The notes under the pieces were generated by a model. It did not search any database. It saw only the letters and a list, made by a program, of their open reading frames with translations, and was not told the origin of the DNA. Source: Hydractinia symbiolongicarpus (Eukaryota > Cnidaria > Hydrozoa > Anthoathecata > Hydractiniidae). From it: 64,000 bases of DNA. Position numbers and translations under genes: made by a program. How positions within the stretch are numbered: the first letter of the stretch is position 1; each line of letters begins with the position of its first letter. The stretch spans positions 27,658,501 to 27,722,500 of the forward strand of contig NC_079879.1 of NCBI RefSeq assembly GCF_029227915.1, read 5' to 3'. This document shows positions 13,068 through 26,442 of this stretch, in pieces.

Positions 13068-16000
13068 CAGACAAAACATTTACCTATGACAAAATCATGC
13101 TCGTGTCAAATTATCAAAGGCGATTTATTGGAAATGTTTTTGTAAGAAATACATTTATTTCGAATATAAAAAAAAGCTTTGAGCTAGAAAAAATGTTAAG
13201 AAAATATATATGTTACGCGGATTGTTATAAATTCTGGAATTATGCATATTAACCCAAAGCCTAGCCCTTCTACATTATACTCAGTGAATACGTGTAATTT
13301 TCAATTGATCATATGTCCGCCAACATATATATTATCGATACAAAAAATTTAAAATGTACATTGGTATTAATTTTTATTTATTGAATCAAATAACAACTGT
13401 AATAATATAAGTTGTTATTTAAATACTTGTCAATCGTTTGCCGAATAAGTATTGTCCCCTGCATCATATCTATAAAAGAGAGGCGAACAAAAAATTATTA
13501 ACAATAACCAGAAAACATACTACGATAACTACTTTGATAACAAACAAAAAACTGGATTTCAGAACTAAATATCTATACATCTTTCTAACAACATTTTTAC
13601 TAAATTTTCATAGCTGTATGAGGTGAAAATAAGTAGGTTAAGGCGTTTGACTTGAGATAACTAAAAATGTTTTACGTACTACAGTAGTAACAGCGTAATC
13701 TAACTTCTTTGAACTTAAGAAATATCTATAATGACCAACAACAATATTTTTTCATGTTTTGAGTCTCTTTTTCACAACAAACTACGAGCTTCGAACGATA
13801 AAGTTTGTTATGACGAGATGGCACCAAATTTGAATACATATACAGACCGGAAACATTCGAGAAGAAATCGAACACGCGATGTTGTGGTTTCATCTTTGTT
13901 CATGAACATTTCTTTACTTCTGTAATCTTCACTCACAAAGTAAATAACAATTCGCACAAAATAATAAAAATATGTTCGTCACATTTAACATTTTGCTACT
14001 TTGATTTTTAGCTTTTTCTTGATTTATTTTGAGCGTATTGACCTGTGACCACCACAATAGAGAAATCCTATTGTTTTTTAATTTAGCCATCCGTTTAGCA
14101 AAATGTGTAAAAATACTCAATTATTAATAATTCAGCACTCACGAAGATGTAAACAAAACTTGTATTCCTGGCAGACTGCTTTATATTTTGGTTCTAGTGT
14201 GTTGTCGTTCTGCAAAGTTTTAGGTTAAAATTTTCCGTTTTTATGTGAAAAACATCAAACTCTACGAATATTTTTGACCGATGTTCGACACTTAAAGAAG
14301 AATGTGAAAAGTTGAACGCGCAACTAAAATTTATTTACAGCCAATATTGAAGTAAGTTTTTTAACTAGTTAGCCAGGAATAACATTGGCTTCGACGATTT
14401 TTATATTGACTGAGTAACCAAAAAGTTGAAGGAACGAGTCTGAGAATGAGGGGCATTTGTTATATATTTGTCGTCCTGTATTTAGTACAAATATTTGATA
14501 AAACTGAATATCAAAACTCAAAACATCGTTCTTTATCGACAATGTAGCTAGTCCACTAGTATGTTAAAGAAGCGTCCGGACAGAATGTTGCTGAATCTGG
14601 TTATTTTAACAGTTAAACTTGGCATGTGTTTGATTTCTAGGCTATGACAATGTTTTTTTTAAAAAAATGTATTGTAGGACTTGATAATAATCATTGTAAC
14701 GACAGGCAATACTGCTAAATTTCGGCCCGTCGTCAAGAGCGCTAAGCCAATCAGAATGCCTAAAACACCTATTGCCCGCTTGCAAAATCTAGACGGTTAA
14801 TAAAACGAGTTATTGGCCACTCAGAAAAAAAATCAGCTTTTTCACGCTATTTCAACCATTCAGAGAAAAATATCAGCTTTTTGCACTGTAGAATTGAAAA
14901 ATAAGTAAAAATTGCTCTTGTTTTCGTAGACAATGCTACATTGACTCTTTAGCATATTGCGTCTTTCGGACGCAACAGTATGCCTGCAGCAGCGTGTTTT
15001 TAAAATAAAGCACTGGCTTTACTTGATGTTCTTTTATTACCCCACGAAGTATGTTACTTCTCTCTGATATGTATGGCATTCACACTGTAGCTACTGGTTT
15101 ATCTTCGGTACCCTTTCCCGTCACCGTTCTCATGAGCTCTGTTCCTCATTTTTCTTTCAATCTTTTATGAATTTGTCTTGGTTACCCGTTTACAAGTAAG
15201 GTGTTGTTCATATGAGATAACTCTGTCTTTCAGTCATTTTCTATCATGACTACATTGATTGTTCTCTTCAGTAATGGGGACACTACACTTCCTTTGATAG
15301 AAATTTGATTAGATGTGTAGTGGAGATACTGATCAGTACGAGTTGCTTAAAAAAGATCCCCCTCAAACCATGATGAAGAAGACATCCTATTGTCACAAAA
15401 CCTGGCACGAATATTTGTCAGATGACGATAGTTAGATGATGTCATTCTGTCCAAAATAACGTCATCACATACTTCTGAACTCGAAAGGAGGCAAAAACGG
15501 TAAAACGTAAACTTTCAAATAAGAAGAACAATTCCAAACGTTTTAGATGTATAAAATTAGTCGATAGAAGCAAGAAAAGGCTAAAATATGACTTTGAAAT
15601 TGTTGATAAGGATATTCAGTGATGGCAAATGGTATAGCTTGTTATTGTTTTTCATGTGTGCTTCAGCGTTGCAACCAGTTATTGAAATTATTTTTGATTT
15701 TAATATGCGTGATATTTTTGGGCAGATTAGTTGTTAATTGTTTTTGGTTGTCAAGTGGCAAATTTTTTGTTATTTTTTTGACTAGGTTGTTTATTGTTCT
15801 CATGCCCATAAGAATAGATTTAAACAGAATTAGTAATAACAGATAAATAAAAAGACCGGTACATGTTTGGGTTTTCATAAATAAAAATCGAACGATGAAA
15901 TTGGACAAAGGGCGGTTTTTATTTTAAACTTTTTCGGTGAATTGAATCTATGTTTTACATGCAATGTATTGTCTAGTTTTTGTGATTGACCCAGATATTA

Positions 16001-16914
16001 GGCCTATTGTATGTGTCGGTTATTATCGGTTTTTATACAGTGCAGCCTGGGCACTAGTAAAGCGTTTGCAGAGACAAACCTTTCCTAATGATAGCGCATC
16101 CAGAAGAAAACAACAACTTTAGCAGAAAATTTAACTTGCGGCTTTACCATTATAACACTAAAATCAAAGAGGTTTTTCTTTAATGGTTTATGGACTGTAT
16201 TCTGTCTAGAAAGCACAAACTTCAAGGTTATTATTGACTAAAAACTGTCAGGTGAGCAAGAAGAGAAACAAAAAGGACTATATTGTTAGCTTTTATTGTA
16301 TTGTATACATAAAGTATTATGCCAAACCACTATATTTATGGATTAAAGTGTTGAACAAAAGCAAGCAAGTGTAGCTAGCTAATTAGCTAACTGATTAAGG
16401 TAGGTATAATTTAAGCTACAAGCTAGCTACCTGTATCAGCAGGGACATATAAAAAACATGGTCCAGTGTAACTACTTGTGTTATGTTATCATTAAGGCTG
16501 TTCTATCAAAATTTACTAAAAAATTGAAATCCGTCATCCACAAAAATTCTACCAGAAAGTTTCTCATTCTATTGCCCACAACAACCTTTTAATTACATGA
16601 AAATACCGATTTTTCTTCCACTAAAATCAATAAATCTTCAGCATCAGCAAAAATAAGTTATAAGCGTAAGCCATTTAACATATCTTTCAGTTTATGATGT
16701 ACATACTTGAGAAGTAATTTCCTTAAAACACATATATACACCATAACTTTAAACTGTTTTTTTTAAGCGTTTTAATAAAGTTATAATACCATAGAGAGGA
16801 CTAGCACCATTTCATCACGTTATTTAGACTTTAAACGTTAGTATAAAAAGCAAAGATTAAGCAAGCGAATTATTTACATCATACTCCATGACAAAATGGA
16901 GAGAACTTTTATCT
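13068..16914. other. AT-rich stretch without recognised genes
   Basis: Nothing beyond short ORFs of low complexity was found. The opposed ORFs at 15619-15908 are hydrophobic in one frame and Asn/Leu-rich in the other, with no splice context, and are not accepted as genes. TAGCTAGCTA-type words near 16370-16430 hint at another degraded R1 fragment. Confidence 0.45.
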
Positions 16915-16952
16915 CAGGTACGGCGCCACTAGGGGAGCTGGGGGAGCTTCAG

Positions 16953-16975
16953 CCCCCCCCCCCCCCCCCCCCCCC
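16953..16975 (+). repeat. C homopolymer, 23 nt, in a G/C-rich repeat end
   Basis: A run of 23 cytosines follows AGGGGAGCTGGGGGAGCTTCAG. The flanking GGGGAGCT...AGCTTCAGCCCC arrangement can fold back on itself and looks like the end of an interspersed element. Assembly or sequencing length of this run is unreliable. Confidence 0.7.
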
Positions 16976-19900
16976 AATTTTTTGCTAAGGAACAATTTTT
17001 TATTTTCTGCCAATAATTGTCTCTATCACTGCATGGAAATTGATGTTTTCCAAGCAGAGAACCTGCAGGCTATCCCACTAAATAATGCGAATTTTTATGC
17101 AGTGACGCATACAAACAAAATCAGTACTTAACGAGCTTTTCTGAAGGCCAAGGTATAGCCGTTTTACGTGTTTCAGGACTCTAAAAATGCGTTGGCTTCG
17201 CACCTAAGCACGTAAGTTCGGTAGAAAACCTTAACCTATTAAAAACTAAAAAGAAATCGCCCTGGCAAATGCGCTATCAAAACATGAAATACCCTATTTA
17301 TGACAAATTGACCTCCCAGAAAAATATTTAACAACCAAAAATGCGTTTTACAGTCGTTGAATATTAAAATACTATCCTTTGCGAAATGGAAACAACAAAA
17401 ATTAGAAAAAATAGAAAAAACTTACTCTTGGCAAATGCACTTCAAAGTTGATACACTTCGCAACTTTTTTAAATAATCAACATAGATAGAGAATTTCCAA
17501 GATAAAAACGCTGTGTTTTTGCGTCGTTATCGCAACAACTTTCTTCTTTCTACTAAGTTGAAGTTCGAATGTTTATATTTTTAGTTTCGTGCGAGAGATT
17601 AACCAGATTGCATTCTCGTGGGAGATATAGGCATCGAAAAATCTTGTTTTGTACTTCTATTTTGTTTCATACTACGATTATCTACGACTTGTACATTAAC
17701 AAAGTTATGTTTTCACAGAAGGAGAGGGTTCATTGCTGCTTTCTTTAAAAAATCAGAGTTTGTCAATTTTATCCACCCCCTGGTAACTTAATTAAGATTG
17801 TCGCAATGATGCCCAACTAGATAAACTTAAAGCATAGGCTTCCACCCTTGTACAATTAAAACAAACAAAGGGACTGGAGACTAACTTGCGCAGGAAAAAA
17901 TTCTTTCGCAGCGCGAACTTTATTGTGAAGATTTTTGTAAAGAAGAGAAAGCGCTAGAAACTTTATCACAGACCATGCGGGCTTAATTATTATATAACGA
18001 GAACGTCACATATAATTATATTTCATTGTTTTTTTTAACAAATCAAAATAACGCATTTATGCAGTCAAGGGGTTAGGGAATAAATAAACGTGAAAATATT
18101 CTACGCGACATTACGTCACAAACCGAGCCGTGCCTGCGTCTAAAAGTCACACTCACAAGACAGTAAAAACAACATCATTGTTGAAATATCGTTTAGAGAA
18201 AAGTACGCGTCATAGTAAAAGATTTTTTGATCTTTACTGTTTATACGAGTGAGAACAGTCGAAAGAAGACCGCTAAAAATCTCAATTCATTTATCCAGGT
18301 AATCCATACTTATCAGAAATTACAAAAAGTTGTAGACCAAATTAAAGCTATCTTTTCTGGCTTGTGTCTTAAGTATAAAAGTTTAGCAAAGATTAATTAA
18401 ACTTTTTTTGAACTACTAACCTTATTTAACATATGATAATTTGCTATATAATTTCACCATTTGTTGTTCTTTGTGACGTATTGAATGCGTAGTTAACACC
18501 AACTTAACTTACGCAACTCAAATGAACAACGCAAAAATGTTTTCAGTTTGTTTTGTTTTTCACAGTTTTATTCAAAAGATATTTTCGAATGGGACAGTGT
18601 TCTTAAAAATAGCCACCTCATTCCCAGAGCGTAGAGTAAGCAGGAAAAAATTTGGGATAACTGGAACTGTGGGAGTTTGACTTATCGAGTGAAAAACACT
18701 TTTATCAAATTTAAGTATGGTAAAAATAGCAAAAAAAAAAAAAATACTCGGTTAAACGCTAAATGGGCTTCGCTCGACTCGACTCGGTTCGCTTTGCTTT
18801 ACTCCGCAAACGCTGCTCTTTTACTTTCGCAAACAATATAAACAAAGAGATTACAGAGAGTTTTAAAACTGATTTTGTTCACGAAAAAATTCTGTCAAAT
18901 CCGCCAATAAGAATTTTTTTTTATATTTTGCTCTTTAAATATAAAAAATGCTCTCTTAGTATATCATATATCTATCTTCTCCTAGAAAATCAAATTTAAG
19001 ATATGTTTCATTGTAATTACATACATTTTATTACACAGCTACTTTTTATTCACTTGACCTATAGCATTAATAAAAAGATCCTTTGATACTGACAACTATT
19101 ACAAAAGCTTCTCCTTAACTGCAAAAAATTCTGAAATCTTTTATGCTAAAAAAGTTCAAAAGAAATGAACCCATTATGCATGATTTTAATTACGACGATT
19201 ATAATCTTTAAAGGAGTGACGAACCGGCTATGATTAATGTTAATTAATTTCACATCGGGTAAAGAATATAAAATCACTTATTACGCACGTACGAGATTAC
19301 ATTAGAAAGCTAAAACAAAGTAGACTTCAAATTTTCTTAAAGAAAGGTGAGTAGTTCTGTAATTTTTGTTTGTTTGTTTGTTTTTTGTTTGTTTGTTTAC
19401 AAATAGACTTACACAGGTCACTTTTTAAACATGTTAGTAATGCATTCTAAACTTCAACTGAAATACTCTCTTCCAGTACAGAAAAATAAAACAAGTTATG
19501 TATGTCTTTGATATCAAAACATCGAAGGCCTCTGCATAACTTATTTAAAGTATGAAAAGTGTGAAGAGGGTGATTCATGTTTAACTTAATTGAGAAACTT
19601 ACTCGTCAATCAATCTTTTCTTTAATTTCAAGCTATAAAATACATGTCTATCTACATGTTCAGGTATTTATAAACATCTCTAAAGCACGTTCAGTTTTTA
19701 GCATTCACGAGAAGGAGAAAATTATTTTATTCAAAATAATGCTGTCTGTAAAAAATGGTAAAAGGTATATAAGATTGAACACTTCTAACTTGTGAAAAGT
19801 TTACAATTAAAGTTAAAAAATATACAATATTTTCCGGTTGCACGTTTAGCCTTTTTTCGTGCATAACTCTGAACATATCTAAAAACAACCTAAAAGCAGT

Positions 19901-19989
19901 TTTAAAGAAAATAAAAAACTGCCAAGACTTTCCTTGCATGTTGGTCTCATTAACAAAGTTAACATGTAGAATAAAAATCTAAAAGTTTA
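16976..19989. other. Non-coding stretch
   Basis: No gene could be supported. There is an oligo-A run near 18730 and a GTTT microsatellite near 19370-19400. Short ORFs at 18763 and 19577 lack coding character and splice context. Confidence 0.45.
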
Positions 19990-20345
19990 TTTCCGAAACT
20001 AGGAAATATAAAGTTTTAACTTTGTCTGCACCATTTAAATCATCCTTTTTTGTGGACAATAAACATTTCTTCGCTATTAATAATATAATTCAGTATAAAC
20101 CCCTATTTATTCTTTTAATGTGAGAAAGGACTTTGAGTAGGTCAAAATGTGCATCTAAAAGATTTTTAATATCGTGTCTTCTCTTGAAGGAGTAAGGATT
20201 AAGAAAGAGCATAGCATTAAGTAAGTTGGTTATTTATTGGATATTTAAAGCATGCAGATCTTCAGAGGTGTTGAAAAGAATAACAATAGTCATGTAAGTA
20301 TTACTTTATTGCATCTTATCATCAAATTTTTGTTTTTAACGTGTT
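19990..20345 (+). repeat. Diverged direct repeat, copy 1
   Basis: Landmarks CATCCTTTTTTGTGGACAATAAA, CAGTATAAACC and TCTTATCATCAAATTTTTG recur in the same order at 21595-21900. The spacing suggests an old tandem duplication with a period of about 1.56 kb. Confidence 0.4.
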
Positions 20346-21554
20346 CTCCGAAAGTCAAGGTTACTGAAAACACAGAATTTAATATCATTTTATCTGTAAC
20401 AAATCGCAGGAACTTAGCTAGCTATGTTTAGGTGGTTATAAAAAAACTATAAAAGAAACAATTATTAGCTAAAATTGTTCTCTCTCCTTCCATAATATTT
20501 TAAACGTTCGCCGCTGGTAGCTCTTTGAAAAAGTGTATTAAGGATTTATGTACGTAACTCTATAATGGCACAAACTGAAATATTAGTTCTTGAAAATAAT
20601 TCTATAAGTTTTGTACCAACAAGGCAAACAACAACATCAAATAAAATTGACGGGGAAGTTTTATGCATAGACTTTTAATTTTCAAAACGTTCCGTTTTAA
20701 ATTATATTTTTGTTAACCAACTAATGCCACTTTTGAGGTTCTTTATAGCAGTGTTAATTACCTGTACGTTTCAATTGCCATTCTACTTCCCAAAAATTTT
20801 ATCTGTAACGTTCAGAAACAAATATTAGGACATAGTTATACCTATTACGTATTATTATATTAATGACATTTATAACCTTTAACCTGACGCAACATAAAAA
20901 TAAGTATATAGTCAACTGACGAACTGTTCAAGTAATACAACAATACAAGAGGATTTTATACACAACATAACTCAACAAGGAGGAAGTGTAAGTTTTTTTC
21001 TGCAATTTCAGTTGATAAAATGCGTTGTGTCTACATTTTTACCTATTGATAACAAAATCCTGATGCAGGTTTGTGAAAAATGTTTGAAAAATATAGTTTT
21101 GTATTAATCACAGAAAGAAGGCAGGATTATTTAAAATGTGATTATTTAATACAATGTTTTCTGACAAAAAAAACACGATATAAAGAATAGAAAAATAGTT
21201 AAACAAATATTTTGACTTTTGAAACGTTATATTAACACATAATTAAGGCTAGAAATATTATCCAGTTACACAATTTAACCATCAAAGTGTGAATTTAAAA
21301 TTTATTATGTACAACCCCGTTATAAACATGTCTTAACACATCCTTGAAACAAAACTTAAACCTTGTACATTGCTAATATTGTTTTGAAAGTTAAAGGCGT
21401 GAAGCATGTAACTGCTTGTGTTAATCTTCAAAACAACTTAGAAAAATTTTTAAACTAAAGGTGAAGAAAATATAAAACTATTAGACGCTTTGTGGTTTAT
21501 TCCTTTCGTATAAAGAGTGCAACGTAGAACGTGATGCATGAAAGCTTTTCTACA

Positions 21555-21905
21555 ATTGGGAAGTGTAAACATTTTCTCTCTGTCCATATCTGCAAGTCAT
21601 CCTCATTTATTTGTGGACAATTAAATTTTTTTTCCTATTGATTGTGTAATCCGGTATAAATCATTATAATTAGGAGCCATTATAAACTTTTTAGAGATCA
21701 CTCTCTTTCAGATCAAAGTACATTGGTATGTCTTTTTTTACTGTTTGAAGATTAGTAAGCATAACATTAACTTTACTTCTTTTTATTTCAATTTTGGGAA
21801 CTTTTTTATTTATGTGTTTTAAAAATGCTCACAGTTTTGTTGAAACCAGGAAAATACGTCATACTGGTATTAAGTTTTCGCTTATCATCAGATTTTTTCT
21901 ATTTT
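21555..21905 (+). repeat. Diverged direct repeat, copy 2
   Basis: Landmarks CATCCTCATTTATTTGTGGACAATTAAA, CCGGTATAAATC and GCTTATCATCAGATTTTTTC match copy 1 at 19990-20345 in order. Each copy has a TATAAA-like box after the GTGGACAAT word. No coding exon follows either copy. Confidence 0.4.
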
Positions 21906-22189
21906 ATAATTGTTCTCATAACTCAAAAAGTAGTTAAAGCATAAAACTGTTTCGATGCGCTCGGAGTTGTTGTAACAAGCCTTGCCTTCGTGCGTAATTT
22001 CTTAATTCTAAAAGGTATGTAGGAACGAGATTTTCAGATTTTTATGACATTTGCTGCTCTTCTATTACAAGATTTATTTATGTTAGCTCGTAAGAAGCGA
22101 ACTTAACTACCATTCAATCCCTCTTTAATCTCTTATAATAATACAGAGACTGTGTATGTCTGTTTGTAACAGGAAAAGTGGTTAAGTTC

Positions 22190-22385
22190 ATTTTCCTTTG
22201 AAGTTGCGAAAAAAAAGTATCTCATAAATGTTAAATGTTATGACGTTACGGCGCGACGTCAATAACACTACTTTAACGTCAGTATCCCATATTAAATTAA
22301 TGAAGCCATTACAGTGCACTTAAAATTTTGAGGCCAAATAACTTGCAAATAAGGTGGTGACGTCAATGATAACCGGTTTAAGAAC
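22190..22385 (+). repeat. Family D dispersed repeat, copy 1
   Basis: The segment with AAAAAGTATCTCA, TGACGTTACGGCGCGACGTCAATAA, TACTTTAACGTCA, AATGAAGCCATTACAGTGCAC and AGGTGGTGACGTCAATG is closely matched, on the opposite strand, at 30110-30280. It is rich in TGACGTCA (CRE-like) words. Confidence 0.7.
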
Positions 22386-22411
22386 ATAAGCTCGGTTTAA
22401 GAACATAAGCT
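22374..22411 (+). repeat. 19-bp tandem duplication
   Basis: CGGTTTAAGAACATAAGCT occurs twice without spacing at 22374-22392 and 22393-22411. It lies at the end of the family D copy and is probably replication slippage. Confidence 0.9.
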
Positions 22412-24420
22412 TTTTGCAAGTTTCAAATACTGAGAGTCTTATTAGGTTGGAAATTTAGAAGCATTCTCGCCAAAGTTATATATTTTGTGTAAGAACCGAC
22501 TATTGTGGCAGTAATATAATTCCTTCAAAAATAGCATTGTAGAAAATGTTTAGCACAATATAAAGCATATATTATATTTTTTCAAAAAGCTGGATTTAAG
22601 TCACTTTTAGAATGACTGTGCAACAAGTATATGAATTTTAATGAAATAAAATTGAAGAAAACAAAACTTTAATAAAAAAATAAAAAAAATTACGAAATTA
22701 GAAAATCTGAGAAACACTTAAATTGTAGCAAGATATAAGATATAGCCATTTTTCCTTAAACATAGTTTGGGTCTGACTTAAGATTTTATTGATGGATTCT
22801 TTAAAAATATATAAAAATTTGTCTTCATTATATTCCTTATTTTCCTTTTTTACAAAAGTGTATACATTGTATATTGCGTTACTTTTTAACATCCGCAAAA
22901 GTAGAAATTTTTCAAATCTTTTGTCTTTTACAAAAATTTATGCTCTTACATAATACTAAAGTTATTATAAATAATTTTCGGATAATGTTTTTTTTTTATT
23001 TTGATATCTGCAAAATTACGTTCAAAAAATTTGCAGAAAGAAAATTCTACAAAACAAGATGAAAATGTTTGTGTGATATAAACATTCCATTACTAAAAAA
23101 TTATATAAATAAAAATAAAATATTTTTCTCTCATCATTTTTCTTTTAAAAAATTATTCAAACTGTAATTTTTTATAAAAATGCCTTTTGTTACAAACTTT
23201 ATTTATTTTATGGCATCCTGATTACAAAAGTGTTTAACAAAAAAAATTTTCATGCCTTTTATTCCAAGAAAAAAGCAAAAATTTTGCACATCGGTTATCG
23301 AATCTAACTTTTCTGTGCTAACAATCTATGATGTATCACAAACCTCATTATACGATGCAGGTCGTATTGCTCAGTTGGCAGATCAACCTGCTTCAAAAAT
23401 CACTTTTTATTCGAAAAGTCAACCCAGGAAGTGATCTATATATACTGTTCTGCTTTTAAAAAAGTAGGTGTAAACAAACCAGCACAATACACATAAAATT
23501 GTCAATTAGTGTTTGGTTTAGCTACCAATGGTTTGCTAATTCAAATCCAAGGTTTTTGTCTTTGCTTTAATTAAATTCCCTTAATACAGAAAATACTCTT
23601 ATTTCTTGACAAAATAAAACTGATAAGAATATATGCATGTTTTTGCTTTTTCAACCTGACACTGGCTTGCCAAGTGATATTATATGAATCGAGTCAGCTC
23701 ACCAATTCAACTCATCCTGAGTTGAAAAACGAGCCAGCTGGCTTTAGGAGAGTTGGCTTGCTTTATATATGTCAAAGACATTTTTAATAGTGGTCTATTT
23801 CATGCCAGCTGATTAGCTTAATTATAAATGGGTCAATCCATCTTACATAATCAAGCTTTAGGCTGGTTTAACAAAACAGTTTTCACAGAAAAAAACTAGC
23901 TATTTCTATATAGCTAAAGATAGATAAATGGCATCTTTTTGTAGTCTTACAGTAGTAGAAGCCACTCTGGTTAAACTTATGATTAAAAATATAAGCTCAT
24001 GATTGAAAACGGGAATATACTGGATAAATAGTTAGCTAATAAGTATGCTAAATTTGTACGTACAGTGAGACTTTCGCTCATAGCTAGCTATATATAGCTA
24101 TAGCTAAAATACCACCTAAGCTACAAAACAGAGACTGACTACGTAAATCAGTTTCAGATTTACATGTAGCTTAAACATTAAAACGTTTTTTAAAAATTTA
24201 TATAAGTGCTTTGGACTTAGAATCTTCAAATTAAATTTCTTTTCGGGATCTCCCACTGTACTTTCAGATCCGCTTTCTTAAATTAGGCTTAATCACAAAC
24301 CCAATTGGGTCCCCACAAACGATAAATCAAATTAAAAACGGCTAGTTTACAAGCACAACATCAGGTAATCGAGTCACAAAAATATGCCACATATAATGGC
24401 ATATTTTCATCACGTGACCA
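22412..24420. other. Non-coding stretch
   Basis: It is highly AT-rich, with several short ORFs of low complexity. A tRNA-like word (TTGCTCAGTTGGCAGA) at about 23364 has no acceptor stem or cloverleaf around it. Nothing further could be supported. Confidence 0.45.
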
Positions 24421-24429
24421 GACATGTCC

Positions 24430-24800
24430 AGAGCTACTTATAAGGTTTTAACCTCAAAGAGCTCTGGGGACGAGAATGCACCTAGAACCATTTTGAATAA
24501 TTTTCCCAACCCTTGGTCTCCGAATCCGTTTCGGAATGGACGGGTTGGTGACGTCATCAACAAACCTTCAAACCCTGATATCTCTGCAACCGATTCAAAG
24601 TACACGATCCTATACATTTTCTTGCTAAGCGTTTCAAGATCTATACAATGAAGGCAACAGGTATATGTTTCGGAATGAACGGGTTGATGACGTCAACAAA
24701 AAACCTTCAATCACTAAAATGTCTGCAACCGTTTATCAAAAGTACATAATCCTATACATTTTTTTGATCAGCGTTTCAAGATCTATAAGATGAAGGCAGA
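24430..24800 (+). repeat. Family D dispersed repeat, copy 2, with an internal tandem duplication
   Basis: Two diverged units each contain TTTCGGAATG(A/G)ACGGGTTG(G/A)TGACGTCA, AAACCTTCAA, TCTGCAACCG, AAAGTACA, ATCCTATACATTTT and GCGTTTCAAGATCTATA, about 135-150 bp apart. The first part matches the complement of 29940-30060 inside element B. The short ORF across it is a repeat artefact. Confidence 0.7.
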
Positions 24801-24976
24801 GGGTATACAAATTTCAAAGGAAATTTTTTTTGTACTTTTATCAGGAACTTTGCTGACGTCAGCATTCATCGACTGTTTATTGACCTATACATTTTTTATC
24901 TTCTCAATCTTTCCTGATATCGTGATAAAAGAATTTGAAAATTTCATATAGCGCACACCTCCAATTTTTGCAGAAA

Positions 24977-26442
24977 ATGGAAGAAAAAAGTGGACCACCA
25001 CCTGGTTATACTGATGCATCATACCCGTCTCAACAACAACCATATCCTCCGCAACAACAGCCTTATTCTCCAGAGCAACAGCCTTATCCTCCGCAGCAAC
25101 AGCCTTATCCTCTGCAGCAACAACAACCACAACCCTATCTTCCTGAAAATTCTTCACAATATCCCCAACAGCAATATGTTTATCCTGCGCAACAACCTCA
25201 GCAACAATACATGCAGGGACAGGAGCAGGTGCGTCATATACTCATTCCAATATTTTTGTAAGACAGAATATGTTAAAGGATATTTACATTTAATTTCATT
25301 TGTGGCTTCAAATATGACTTTTTTAATATATGTGCTGTTTCTTGGAATGTAAATTTCTGAAAATATCAAAACGTCATATTGAGCAAGCTGCGTAGTCATA
25401 GTCAATACCTATTTACTTGTTTAAACTGCACCATTTTTCTTCTCCATGAAGGATCAAGCGAAAATATTTTGTTTTTTTATAGGGCTTTGCCTCCAATACG
25501 CAAACAACTGTAGTAGTTTCGCAACCACAGGCTTTTGTGCAAGCTCCAGTTTACGTGGAAAACTATGCTGCATTGAGCTGGTTTGCTTGTTTATGCTGCT
25601 GTTGGCCAATAGGTATCGCTGCAATCGTTAAATCAAGCGAGGTATGCCTTCTTATTTATTAAAAAAAATAAAGCCTTCATAATAGAATTAAGAAACGTTT
25701 TTAATTTAATAAAGGTTCTACTCAAATCTTTAAAAAATCATCCAAAAGAGTGGTGATGATTTCCTGTTTGTATTTAAAAACACCTTAGATATTCCTGACA
25801 ACGGTTAAAATGTTTTATACACACGGGTCCCATTGCGGCTAAAGCTAAACACAAGAACCAAGTGATGTAACTCTTAATTCGCGACGTCGTTTCACTTTGT
25901 GCACTTCAATAAAGCCATGTTACATTTTCCTAAACTATCCTTCATTTTTAGCGCGTAAATTGAGAAATCACACAATCGATAAAATAAAGAGTTTTCTTCT
26001 TAAACAAATATCACAAAAATTGTACTCCTACTAGGATACGCTAACAACGTGTAATAGTCTTTTTATTCCATTTAATCTGTTAAAAATCACTGTTTTAAGG
26101 ACCACAGTGCTTGCTGTCATTTATTGATTTTATACTTTTTAACATTTCATTCTTTCCACGTGTAACAAAATAGTTTTGTGTTATAAGACTTATTGTCGGA
26201 AATCTGTTCCATATTTATTGTTCCTTTTTTTGGATTAATAAAGGGAATATGATTTGACACTTTTCTCAATTTGTACAATAATATTATTACCATTTTAGGT
26301 TAACAGTGCAATGGCAGCAGGAGATTTCCGTCGAGCCCAAGTAGCGTCTAGTGACGCAAAAAAATACGCCATAATAGCTATCATTTGTGGTCTTATTTTG
26401 GTACCACTCATTATCGTTGGAAACGTGCTAAGAAACTCTTAA
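24977..26442 (+). CDS. CD225/dispanin-family transmembrane protein, three exons
   Basis: Exons 24977-25228, 25483-25641 and 26299-26442 join in phase 0 with GT..AG introns to give 184 residues. Residues 1-84 are a low-complexity Pro/Gln/Tyr-rich tail with repeated PYPPQQQ units. Exon 2 brings a Thr/Val/Gln linker and the first hydrophobic segment with the cysteine cluster WFACLCCCWPIGI. Exon 3 supplies NSAMAAGDFRRAQVASSDAK, the conserved loop of the family, then a second membrane span and a six-residue tail. This matches the CD225 layout (two hydrophobic segments with palmitoylatable cysteines) of PRRT1/TMEM233/IFITM-type proteins, which sit in plasma or endosomal membranes and affect vesicle traffic or fusion. 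The start is the first ATG giving the Pro-rich head. Strong family call; exact function unknown. Confidence 0.88.

Noticed and set aside
15619-15908. Opposed ORFs of 75 and 81 codons
   Set aside because: Low complexity, no splice context and no conserved motif; judged accidental in AT-rich DNA.
23340-23410. tRNA-like word TTGCTCAGTTGGCAGA
   Set aside because: No acceptor or T-arm pairing surrounds it, so a tRNA gene is not supported.
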